Origin: JBBIRT01 sp037441725
GTDB taxonomy: Bacteria; Desulfobacterota; BSN033; UBA1163
Direction of reading: 5' to 3'
DNA length: 41,860 bases
Assembly (NCBI GenBank): GCA_037441725.1
Contig: JBBIRT010000009.1
Location: 1-41,860, forward strand
Below are positions 33,216-40,626 of this stretch, one piece after another (the first letter of the stretch is position 1; every line of letters starts with the position of its first letter). A model generated the notes under the pieces. It searched no databases and was not told the DNA's origin. It saw only the letters and a list, made by a program, of their open reading frames with translations. The translations under genes were made by a program, and so were the position numbers.

Positions 33216-33443
33216 ATGATGGAATTATCGATTGTGGAAAGGCTCCAGCAGAGATCAAAACAGTTAGGGAAGGCTATCCTTCTTCAGATGCTGATCGTTG
33301 CAGCTCAGGTGGTGGCCTTGGAGGTGGTGTTAAGGGGTTGGCAGGCTAACGAAGCGGTGACCGTCTTCATAGGGATTGGAGCCTCTGCTTTATGTTTTAT
33401 ATTGACGATTATCCTCTTCGTCTGGATAAGAAAAGGGGGTTAG
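33216..33443 (+). CDS. Small two-helix membrane protein
   Basis: This 75-residue protein has two predicted membrane helices (about 19-40 and 48-70) after an amphipathic N-terminus (MELSIVERLQQRSKQLGKA), and ends IRKGG. I recognise no family. It follows the Rieske gene by 27 bp and is the last plus-strand gene of this unit, so it may be a small subunit of the membrane module. Its stop overlaps the stop of the convergent UPF0261 gene by four bases. A GTAGGAATTAAG stretch provides a modest ribosome-binding site. Confidence 0.65.
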   Translation: MMELSIVERLQQRSKQLGKAILLQMLIVAAQVVALEVVLRGWQANEAVTVFIGIGASALCFILTIILFVWIRKGG

Positions 33444-34681
33444 GATAACATCATTTCATCAAAGGCTTCAACCATAGCCTTGTCAAATTGAGGGGTTTCC
33501 AGGTCTGCATCGATCTCCCTAAGTTCTATATCCTTTCTTAACTGTTTCTTTAACTCTTCCACAAAGGCCCTATCTAATTCTTCATCATAAAATTCTGTTC
33601 CTTTTTTATCTAAAGAGGACCATCCCCCGAGAGGGATGAGGAACTTGACTGGGCCAAGTGCCTTATTCAATTTTTCAGCCATCACTTTGGCGACTTTAAT
33701 CATTTCATCTTTGGATAATCGGATGAAAGTGCGTCTTGCATCATAAATGTATTTTTTCCGATGATCATAATCAGGTCTGTAGTCTCTCTTTAATGGACTT
33801 CCCCAATTGACCACAGAAGGGGCGATGAGTTGAGGAATTCCTTTCTTGCCAGCGGCTTCAAGTCTTGATGGACCCGAAGCCCTGCTAAATCCAAATAGTT
33901 CTTCACCCACTCCCCCTGGGGCAAGATCAATCACTGCATCAAAGAGGTTGTGCTGTTCAATGATTTCTTCCATTGCCTTATCCCCGATGCCTGAAGCTGA
34001 AAACCCAATGACCTGATATCCTCTTTGCTCCAGTTGGTTTCTGATGTAGGTCGAACAGAATTCACATGGGCCAAGATGGGTCATGGCAACGAATTTTTTC
34101 TCACCTTTTTTGGGATAGGCAATCGGGGCCTGAAGCGAACCCTCAACCATCCCACAAATGGCTCCGGCTGCCCTTGATAAGACGTTCCTTATGAAATCAT
34201 TCAATCCAGCAATCTCTATGACTGAGTGCATCAGGGTAATATCTCCGGCTCCGATCACTCTCGAAGCAAATCCGGGAAGGGAGGCCGTGCTTGAGATAAC
34301 AAGCTTCGGGATCCCAAAGGGAAGCGACTTCATAATGGCCGAGCCCATTTGTGTCCCTGTGGTGCCACCCAGACTGATCATCCCATTCAGTTTACCCTCT
34401 GAGTAAAGCTGTCTTACTTTTTCTTTGCCTCCATCGACCATCACGGGCATTCGTTTCCCTCGATCGGATATACGAGCGACCTCTTCCAGACTTCGCCCGC
34501 TAAGTCGAATGACTTCTTCCCGAGTAATCTCACACATCCCCTGAGGTTGGCCTGTCAGTCCCATATCCAGTATCAACACCCTATACCCACGAGCCTCTAT
34601 CAGTCTCCTTAAGAAATTGGCTTCATGCCATTTCTCTTCCGCCATGACCAGAAGGACGATGGTTTTATCTGTTTCTTCCAT
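33440..34681 (-). CDS. Tm-1-like ATP-binding domain protein (UPF0261), copy A
   Basis: This 413-residue UPF0261 protein has VLLVMAEEKWHEANFLRRLI at the N-terminus, LGGTTGTQMGSAIMKSLPFG (nucleotide-binding type loop), RAAGAICGMVEG, and FLIPLGGWSSLDKKG near the end. The family is named after the N-terminal domain of the tomato Tm-1 resistance protein; bacterial roles are unknown, and the partner TIM-barrel protein often seen with it is absent here. It lies 1 bp after the CoA ligase gene and is a paralogue of the 36364 gene. It is last in the presumed nrfD-to-UPF0261 operon. Confidence 0.85.
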   Translation of the reverse strand: MEETDKTIVLLVMAEEKWHEANFLRRLIEARGYRVLILDMGLTGQPQGMCEITREEVIRLSGRSLEEVARISDRGKRMPVMVDGGKEKVRQLYSEGKLNGMISLGGTTGTQMGSAIMKSLPFGIPKLVISSTASLPGFASRVIGAGDITLMHSVIEIAGLNDFIRNVLSRAAGAICGMVEGSLQAPIAYPKKGEKKFVAMTHLGPCEFCSTYIRNQLEQRGYQVIGFSASGIGDKAMEEIIEQHNLFDAVIDLAPGGVGEELFGFSRASGPSRLEAAGKKGIPQLIAPSVVNWGSPLKRDYRPDYDHRKKYIYDARRTFIRLSKDEMIKVAKVMAEKLNKALGPVKFLIPLGGWSSLDKKGTEFYDEELDRAFVEELKKQLRKDIELREIDADLETPQFDKAMVEAFDEMMLS

Positions 34682-34682
34682 T

Positions 34683-36344
34683 TTATAATTTGGTTTCGAC
34701 CTTTATCTTTTCAGAAATCCATACCCCTAAGGCCTTCTTATCGATCTTTCCACTTTCGCCAACCAAAGGGAAGGTTTCCATAATCTCTAATCTTTCTGGA
34801 ATCTTGAACATCGCGATCTTTTTATTCTTTAAGTATTCAACCATCTCATTCAAAGAGAATGGTTCTCCTTGTTTCAAACTAACGCAGGCACAGGCCCTCT
34901 CACCCATCACGGGGTCAGGCATTGGGACCACTACCGCATTGGTAATTTTTGGATGGGCAAGGAGATAGTCTTCAATCTCTTTTGGATAGATATTCTGTCC
35001 TGCACGGATGATGATATCCTTTTTCCTTCCCATCAATTTGAGATAGCCATCCTCAGTCCGTGCCACCAAATCTCCAGGAGTTGCAAAACCCTCCTGATCA
35101 AAAGCCTCCCTCATCGTCTTTTCGAGATCTCTATAATACCCAATAGAATTTCCAGGCCCTCTAAACCAGAGCATCCCTGCTTCTCCTGGTTTGACCTCTT
35201 TCCCTTCATCATCCAATATTTTTATCTCGACCCCTGGATGGACCCTGCCCAAAGTGGTATATCTTTGTTCTTCAGTGGCAGTGATGGGTACTCCTGAGAT
35301 TGATCCTGTATCCTGACTTCCATAGGTGCCTAAAATGGGACACCCAAATTTTTCTTCTGCTTCCTTTGCTAATGGGGGGGGTAGATAACCCCCTGCTGTT
35401 TTGATAAATCGAAGAGACGAGAGATCATATTTTTTTAAAGGGAGTTGAAGCAACCTTGCCAATTGGGTAGGTACCAGTGCAATCACCGTGGCCCTTTCTC
35501 TTTCCATAAATTCAAGAGTTGCTTCTTCTCGGTAAAGATACTCTAAAGCCATCTTCGCTCCTGCCACTGGGGCAGTTACATAGGCAGGAGTGCCTCCGGC
35601 TGCTCCTGCAATTGGGGCAATCGCAAGAACACAGTCTTCAGGACTGAGTTCCCAATTCCTAAGGTGAGCCTTTGCCGTCCAAATCTCTCGGGCAGCAATT
35701 CGGTGTTCAATGATTTTTGGAAGTCCTGTTGTGCCTGTGGTCGTGACCAAAAACCCAACCTCCTCAACGGGATCTAATCTTGTCTTCTCGAGTTCTCGGA
35801 GGTCATATTCTTGCTCATATGGATGTTCTAAGAGTTCATCTATGGAGATGCAATGCTGAGGGACCTCTTTACCTATTACAAGGATATGTTTAAGCATTGG
35901 CAATTCCTGTTTGAGCTCAATTACTGACTGGTAATGATTAAATCTTCTGTATTCTTTTGGAATAACGATCCCTACGGGTTCAGTGTGCCTGGCAATCTCT
36001 ATTAATTCGGTTTGGCGGTAGGTTGTCATGAGAGGGATGGATAAAATCCCTGCCTTTTCACAGGCCAATCGGATGAGGACCTGTTCAACACAATTCGGGA
36101 GTTGGATAATGAGCCTGTCGTCCCGATTCAATTTAAGATCTTTTAACAAAGCAAAGGCAATCCTATCTATTTTCTGCTTGGCCTGTTTCCAGGTAAATCT
36201 CTTCCCCGTTGAATCGACCAGGGCCTCTCGGTCTGGGAACCTCTCGGCGTTTCGATCCCAGTAATCAGGTAGGATGGTTTTGTCCCAATATCCTTCTTTT
36301 AAATTTTTCTCTACTTCCTTTGGGTCATCACGAATCGGTTTCAT
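34683..36344 (-). CDS. AMP-forming acyl/aryl-CoA ligase (ANL superfamily)
   Basis: This 553-residue ANL enzyme has the A3 loop TTTGTTGLPK (201-210), the YGSQDTGS substrate/AMP segment, TPGDLVARTEDGYLKLMGRKKDII (A7-A8 hinge) and the C-terminal catalytic lysine region GESGKIDKKAL. The overall look is like 2,3-dihydroxybenzoate-AMP ligases (EntE/DhbE) and related aryl-CoA ligases, so the substrate is likely an aromatic or alicyclic acid, activated to its CoA thioester. Sandwiched between two UPF0261 genes with gaps of 1 and 19 bp, it probably works with them. Exact substrate unknown. Confidence 0.88.
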   Translation of the reverse strand: MKPIRDDPKEVEKNLKEGYWDKTILPDYWDRNAERFPDREALVDSTGKRFTWKQAKQKIDRIAFALLKDLKLNRDDRLIIQLPNCVEQVLIRLACEKAGILSIPLMTTYRQTELIEIARHTEPVGIVIPKEYRRFNHYQSVIELKQELPMLKHILVIGKEVPQHCISIDELLEHPYEQEYDLRELEKTRLDPVEEVGFLVTTTGTTGLPKIIEHRIAAREIWTAKAHLRNWELSPEDCVLAIAPIAGAAGGTPAYVTAPVAGAKMALEYLYREEATLEFMERERATVIALVPTQLARLLQLPLKKYDLSSLRFIKTAGGYLPPPLAKEAEEKFGCPILGTYGSQDTGSISGVPITATEEQRYTTLGRVHPGVEIKILDDEGKEVKPGEAGMLWFRGPGNSIGYYRDLEKTMREAFDQEGFATPGDLVARTEDGYLKLMGRKKDIIIRAGQNIYPKEIEDYLLAHPKITNAVVVPMPDPVMGERACACVSLKQGEPFSLNEMVEYLKNKKIAMFKIPERLEIMETFPLVGESGKIDKKALGVWISEKIKVETKL

Positions 36345-36363
36345 CTTCGCCCATTCCCTCTAT

Positions 36364-37635
36364 TCAGTTTTTCCCCTTCTTTCTCATCATTTCCTCAAAG
36401 GCCTCCACCACGGCCTTTGCAAATTCTGGGGTGTTCAGAGGAAGATCGAACTCTCTGACTTCGATTTCAGGTTTAAGCCCTTTTTTAAGTTCTTCTACAA
36501 ATTCCTGATCCGCTTCAGGGTCGTAGAGAGGTTGTTTTTCCACACTAAGTGAAGACCATCCTTTTAGGGGGATCAAGAATCGTACAGGCCCCTTCGTTTT
36601 ATTAAGTTTCTCTACCAGTGTCTTCGCAATTAGTCTTAACTCATCTACGTTCGTCCTTGCCTGTACTCGATAGGAGTCCTGAACGAAATAGTTTCGAGAG
36701 GCGATGTTTCGTGCAGTCCATAGTGGATCATTTCTGTCTTTTCTCTGGAGAGGGCCACAACTGATCATATCAAAACCGCAAGGAGTGATTACCTGGGGAA
36801 TTCCCCTTTTAACGGCTCCTTCGAGTCGATCTGTCCCTGCAGCACGATTACCCCCTAACAGTTGTTCACTCAAACCGCCTGGGACGATATCAATCACCCC
36901 ATCGAATATCCCTTGGTCTAAAAGTTTTTCCATGGCTCGATCTCCAACCCCATCTGCATGACATGGAATGACATCAAACCCCCTTTCTTCAAGGTATTGT
37001 CTTATGAGATCACAACATATCTCTGAATATTGAAATTGGGTCAGGGCAACCAGGGGTTTTTCTGTTTGTTTGAGAGCCTCCATGACAGAACTAGCACCAC
37101 TCTCGACCATGCCACAGATGGCACCTGCTGCTCTTGTGAGAATACTTTTACTGAGTTCATGGAGGCCAGCCATATCCACTACGGATGATAGGATGGCGAT
37201 GTCCGAAGAGCCAAAGAAACCTCCTGCATAACTTGGCATGGCTGCGCCACTGGAAACCATCAGCTTTGGGATTCCAAATGGCAAGGCCTTCATAATATCG
37301 GTTCCAATGGCAGTGTTACTTACTCCACCAACCCCGACAATCCCTCTTAGTTTCCCACCCTGGTAGAGTTCCATGACTTTGAGAATCGCTCCCTGAATCA
37401 TCCTTGAGGTGATCTCAGCCCGGCTTTTTACTGAGGATCTAATCTCTTGGATACTTGTTCCTGCAGCCCTTGCGACCTCCTCGCAAGGAATATCCGCAGG
37501 GATTTGTGGTTCTCCTCGCATGCTCATATCAAGAAGGATCGTTTGATGACCTTTCTGTTCAATCATGTCTTTGAGAAACTTTACTTCTTGGCCCTTCGTA
37601 TCCAATGAGCTGACAATGACAATAGAACCTGACAT
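36364..37635 (-). CDS. Tm-1-like ATP-binding domain protein (UPF0261), copy B
   Basis: This 423-residue UPF0261 protein is paralogous to the 33440 copy: IVIVSSLDTKGQEVKFLKDM at the start, GGVSNTAIGTDIMKALPFG, RAAGAICGMVESG and FLIPLKGWSSL. Divergence is substantial, for example in the N-terminal loop (DTKG versus AEEK), so two different subunits rather than a recent duplicate are likely. Positions flanking the CoA ligase suggest a heteromeric complex, which is inference. It starts 9 bp after the MoaD-like gene. Confidence 0.85.
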   Translation of the reverse strand: MSGSIVIVSSLDTKGQEVKFLKDMIEQKGHQTILLDMSMRGEPQIPADIPCEEVARAAGTSIQEIRSSVKSRAEITSRMIQGAILKVMELYQGGKLRGIVGVGGVSNTAIGTDIMKALPFGIPKLMVSSGAAMPSYAGGFFGSSDIAILSSVVDMAGLHELSKSILTRAAGAICGMVESGASSVMEALKQTEKPLVALTQFQYSEICCDLIRQYLEERGFDVIPCHADGVGDRAMEKLLDQGIFDGVIDIVPGGLSEQLLGGNRAAGTDRLEGAVKRGIPQVITPCGFDMISCGPLQRKDRNDPLWTARNIASRNYFVQDSYRVQARTNVDELRLIAKTLVEKLNKTKGPVRFLIPLKGWSSLSVEKQPLYDPEADQEFVEELKKGLKPEIEVREFDLPLNTPEFAKAVVEAFEEMMRKKGKN

Positions 37636-37644
37636 ATTCGACTC

Positions 37645-37917
37645 CTATCCTCCGGCCAGCATGGTGACCAGATGAATTTCATCTCCATCCTTAACTGGTT
37701 TGGCAAGTTCATTGGGGTAGGCACTGGCATGATTTAAATAGATTTCAATATGGTTGAGCAATCTATCTTTTTTAGCAAAAAGGGCTTTCTCCATTCCAGG
37801 ATATTGTTTGATGAGGTGATTGAGACATTCCCCAACGGTGCTTCCTTCAACCGAAACCACCTCCTGCCCATGGGTGTGCTGTCGATGGGTAGTATGGATG
37901 TGGATTTTGATTGGCAT
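37645..37917 (-). CDS. moaD: MoaD/ThiS-type ubiquitin-like sulfur carrier
   Basis: This 90-residue beta-grasp protein ends in the diagnostic di-glycine (VTMLAGG), which is adenylated and thiocarboxylated by a MoeB/ThiF partner. That partner is encoded 2 bp upstream. MoaD proteins donate sulfur for molybdopterin, the ligand of tungsten in AOR enzymes. A role as a supplier for the local tungsten enzymes is inferred; other sulfur-carrier roles (thiazole, cysteine, siderophore or CoA-ligase-linked thioacid chemistry) remain possible. Confidence 0.88.
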   Translation of the reverse strand: MPIKIHIHTTHRQHTHGQEVVSVEGSTVGECLNHLIKQYPGMEKALFAKKDRLLNHIEIYLNHASAYPNELAKPVKDGDEIHLVTMLAGG

Positions 37918-37919
37918 AC

Positions 37920-38663
37920 TTACTCCTTTCTGACCCCAGAACCACAGTGGTCACAATTCGGATTTCTACTGACAGTAAATTCATTAAAGGTAATCTTCAG
38001 CCCATCATATAATAATAAGCGATTGGTCAATAATTTCCCAATCCCCAAGAGATATTTGATGACCTCGGTGGCTTGGATGATACCGATAATTCCAGGGGTG
38101 ACTCCGATGACAGGGAACTTTTCCTGAGGCACAGGGCCACGATACATACATCGAAGACAGGCGGTCTTCCCTGGGAGGATGGTCATAGCCCTTCCTTCAA
38201 AGCCATTCACCGCTCCATGAAAAAAGGGAAGTTCTTTCTCAATCGCACAGCGATTCAAAATGTAACGGGTCGATAAATTATCCATTGCATCGACCAGGAC
38301 CTCACAACCCTCCACCAGTTGGGAGACATTGTCTTCTGTGATGGTTTCTCCAATGGTTTCAATTTTTACTGTTGAGTTCAAATGATTCAATTTTCTTTTT
38401 GCAGAATCAACCTTTTTCTTACCGATATCCTCTTCCCAGTAAAGGATCTGGCGGTTCAGATTGCTAAGGGCAACTTCATCATGGTCAATAATCCGAATCG
38501 TTCCTATTCCAGCAGCGGTGAGGTAAAGGGCGATAGGGGAACCCAGGCCTCCAGCCCCTGCAAGGGCGACCCGCGACTTCATTAGCTTTTTCTGTCCTTC
38601 CTGTCCAATCTCCCCAATCATGATCTGCCGATCATACCTTTCCTGTTCCCTTGATGTCAGCAT
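37920..38663 (-). CDS. moeB: MoeB/ThiF/HesA family adenylyltransferase
   Basis: This 247-residue E1-like enzyme has GAGGLGSPIA for ATP binding, IIDHDEVALSNLNRQ, an arginine/lysine-rich follow-up (GKKKVDSAKRKL) and two zinc Cys pairs (CLRC, CDHC). There is no rhodanese domain. It activates the C-terminal glycine of the MoaD-like protein encoded next. The gene is 156 bp downstream of the polyferredoxin, with a C-rich/G-rich hairpin (38699-38718) in the gap, so it might have its own transcription start. Confidence 0.9.
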   Translation of the reverse strand: MLTSREQERYDRQIMIGEIGQEGQKKLMKSRVALAGAGGLGSPIALYLTAAGIGTIRIIDHDEVALSNLNRQILYWEEDIGKKKVDSAKRKLNHLNSTVKIETIGETITEDNVSQLVEGCEVLVDAMDNLSTRYILNRCAIEKELPFFHGAVNGFEGRAMTILPGKTACLRCMYRGPVPQEKFPVIGVTPGIIGIIQATEVIKYLLGIGKLLTNRLLLYDGLKITFNEFTVSRNPNCDHCGSGVRKE

Positions 38664-38698
38664 GATCCCCCCCTATCTGATTAAAAACTTATATTCAT

Positions 38699-38718
38699 CC
38701 CCCGTTTGACACAGGGGG
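38699..38718 (-). terminator. Weak terminator-like hairpin between polyferredoxin and moeB
   Basis: CCCCC (38699-38703) and GGGGG (38714-38718) pair around a 10-nt loop. On the minus strand a T5 tract follows only after about 15 bases. It may attenuate transcription from nrfD into moeB. Confidence 0.35.
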
Positions 38719-38819
38719 CTTTTGGGGTAAAATTTAAAATATTCATGGGGAGAATACAAGAAGAAGGGCGTGGATTTTCAACTGATCACGATTTGATGGA
38801 AGGATGAAAAAAGGAGGGG

Positions 38820-39305
38820 TTATTTTCCATATCTTAAGAGGTCGAGGTATTTGTTGGCAAATTCGCGTTTCCTTACGATACTGGTTTCTCCTGCACTGAC
38901 AAAGGAGACCGCTTTGATATCACAAAAGCGGACACATTGAGGATCTCCATCACAAAAATCACATTTTACAGTGACCCGTTCCTGCACGTCAAAGAATGGG
39001 TGACCAAAGGGACAGGAGATGATACAGGTTCGACATCCAATGCACAATTTTTTATCAATTGTGACTCGATTATTATTCTCAGGTTCTCTATGGCAGGCCT
39101 TTGTTGGACATACCTCCACACAGAAGGGTTTTTCACAGTGATTACAGGTTAAAGGGATGTAAATCCCTACATCTTCCCATTTTAAGACTTTGATCCGAGA
39201 ACGACTCGGGTTGCTTGATCCGGTATGAAATACAGAGCAAACTAATTCGCATAAACGGCACCCCGTACATTTCTGGGGATCAATAACAAGAACCTTATCA
39301 TCCAT
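38820..39305 (-). CDS. Four-cluster [4Fe-4S] polyferredoxin, NrfC-like partner of NrfD
   Basis: The protein has 161 residues starting at ATG 39305: AGGAG lies 7 nt upstream, and a TTG directly before it is disfavoured. Sixteen cysteines form four sets: KCTGCRLCELVC, CNHCEKPFCVEVC, LCIGCRTCIISC and KCDFCDGDPQCVRFC. It is a close paralogue of the AOR-linked protein at 28727. NrfC/PsrB-type proteins transfer electrons between a catalytic subunit and the NrfD membrane subunit; no catalytic molybdopterin subunit is encoded beside it. The AOR enzymes, under the same predicted regulator, could fill that place. Confidence 0.92.
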   Translation of the reverse strand: MDDKVLVIDPQKCTGCRLCELVCSVFHTGSSNPSRSRIKVLKWEDVGIYIPLTCNHCEKPFCVEVCPTKACHREPENNNRVTIDKKLCIGCRTCIISCPFGHPFFDVQERVTVKCDFCDGDPQCVRFCDIKAVSFVSAGETSIVRKREFANKYLDLLRYGK

Positions 39306-39347
39306 CAAGAATCTCCTTTCTCTATTGGAAGTTCTCCAAACGATCGT

Positions 39348-40412
39348 CTAAGGATAGATTTTTTTATTCTTTTCTGAATGATAAAACCTCTCTCCTCTGA
39401 GACCGGTCCTTTCCATCAATCCTATTCCATACTGAACCTCAATGAGTCGTTTCATGGGGATCTGATCTTTGATCCCAGCGGAGAGAACCCCGAGCCTGAG
39501 AAAGAAGCCCCCGCAGAGGAGGGCTATCCCAGAAGCATAAATCAATATTAAGTTCTCAGGGTAGTAGGAGGAAATATTTTCGAGGAGGATCGGGAAAATA
39601 AATCCAAGCAAAACGATTCCTCCCCAGAAGATCCATTTTTTTTCTCCTGATAAAAGGAGACGGACTGAATGTTTTGCCTGCTCCATTGTTTTATAATTCC
39701 GTAGGAGAAAAAGAAAGAGGATCACTCCCTCGATTAAGACCAGGATCTGTTCTGTCCCCTTTAGAAGTTCCAAGGTTCTACTCTCATAAGAAAGAAGACC
39801 TGTTCCAAGAGTGGAGAGGAGAATCGCCATTGATCCTGTAGAAAGAGCAGACATGAGAAAGAGGATGGGGAGGAGCTTGGTATTCCATAAAGGAACTGAT
39901 TTTGTTGCCTTTAAAAGAATGCCTGTATAAAGGGCTGTACCAATCGCAAAGACAAAGGCAATGGCTTCGACGATCGACCAGAAAAACGATTCCGCGTGTA
40001 ACCAATTAAAAGGTAAAATTGATTTTGCTAAGAAAGCCAATCCGAGTAAAATAAAGGTTGAAAGGATGATAAAACCCCGAGAAACCCATGAGGTTTTGGG
40101 ATTCAGACAGGCATACATAAACCTCCATTTAATTCCCAAGTCCAGGATAAGAAATGGGGCACCCATGGCAACCAAGATGGGTCCCCAGAAGAGCGGGAGT
40201 TCTGAAAGGTTCAATGAATCATTGAAGAGACGGATCGTAGAGTTGGGTAAGGGATTTAATGCGACTCCTGACCAGTGGATGAGAGTTCCTATGATAAAAG
40301 AACCCGCTCCCATCCCTGCCAAATAGAGATAGATCGCAATGATTCCCTTCCATTCTTCCTGGGGTTTGAATATCTTATGAGTTCTTATGGGTTGGACAAC
40401 CTCTTTCTTCAT
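39348..40412 (-). CDS. nrfD: NrfD/PsrC family membrane subunit
   Basis: This is a 354-residue integral membrane protein with about nine hydrophobic helices, beginning IIAIYLYLAGMGAGSFIIG, the typical NrfD opening. NrfD/PsrC subunits exchange electrons between quinol in the membrane and a peripheral [4Fe-4S] subunit and can couple to ion movement. First gene of the minus-strand operon. Its leader carries an IclR-type operator (40479-40496) and a 9-bp hairpin (40423-40443) just before GGGGGAAAGG and the ATG. Confidence 0.9.
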   Translation of the reverse strand: MKKEVVQPIRTHKIFKPQEEWKGIIAIYLYLAGMGAGSFIIGTLIHWSGVALNPLPNSTIRLFNDSLNLSELPLFWGPILVAMGAPFLILDLGIKWRFMYACLNPKTSWVSRGFIILSTFILLGLAFLAKSILPFNWLHAESFFWSIVEAIAFVFAIGTALYTGILLKATKSVPLWNTKLLPILFLMSALSTGSMAILLSTLGTGLLSYESRTLELLKGTEQILVLIEGVILFLFLLRNYKTMEQAKHSVRLLLSGEKKWIFWGGIVLLGFIFPILLENISSYYPENLILIYASGIALLCGGFFLRLGVLSAGIKDQIPMKRLIEVQYGIGLMERTGLRGERFYHSEKNKKIYP

Positions 40413-40422
40413 CCTTTCCCCC

Positions 40423-40443
40423 TGAAGGAGAAAGTCTCCTTCA
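40423..40443 (-). promoter_or_regulatory. Leader hairpin next to the nrfD ribosome-binding site
   Basis: TGAAGGAGA (40423-40431) and TCTCCTTCA (40435-40443) are perfectly complementary around a 3-nt loop. In the nrfD mRNA this stem ends about ten bases before the start codon, so it could set translation or mRNA stability. Confidence 0.5.
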
Positions 40444-40478
40444 CCCGATCAAAAGAGGATTCAAATTTAATTTGGATA

Positions 40479-40496
40479 TGTTCTTTATAGTGAACA
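40479..40496. promoter_or_regulatory. IclR-type operator in the nrfD leader
   Basis: TGTTCTTTATAGTGAACA keeps the GTTC-N8-GAAC arms of the 26361 site and the TATAGTGAAC right half. It falls shortly after the weak minus-strand promoter (TTGACG at 40545-40540). Confidence 0.65.
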
Positions 40497-40570
40497 ATTT
40501 ATTGAAGGGTTAATTATTCCTAACATATTCCCTTCTATTCGTCAAGATAATTAAATATATATTTTAATTA

Positions 40571-40599
40571 TTGACAAAGGTATTTTAATCTGATATAAA
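40571..40599 (+). promoter_or_regulatory. Predicted promoter of iclR
   Basis: A perfect TTGACA (40571-40576), a 17-bp spacer and TATAAA (40594-40599) predict a start near 40606, giving a leader of about 21 nt wholly occupied by the operator at 40608. Confidence 0.65.
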
Positions 40600-40607
40600 A
40601 GATTTAG

Positions 40608-40625
40608 AGTTCAATATAGTGAACA
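40608..40625. promoter_or_regulatory. IclR-type operator overlapping the iclR transcript start
   Basis: AGTTCAATATAGTGAACA differs from the 26361 palindrome at only two positions. It lies immediately before the iclR ATG, consistent with autorepression. Confidence 0.7.
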
Positions 40626-40626
40626 T

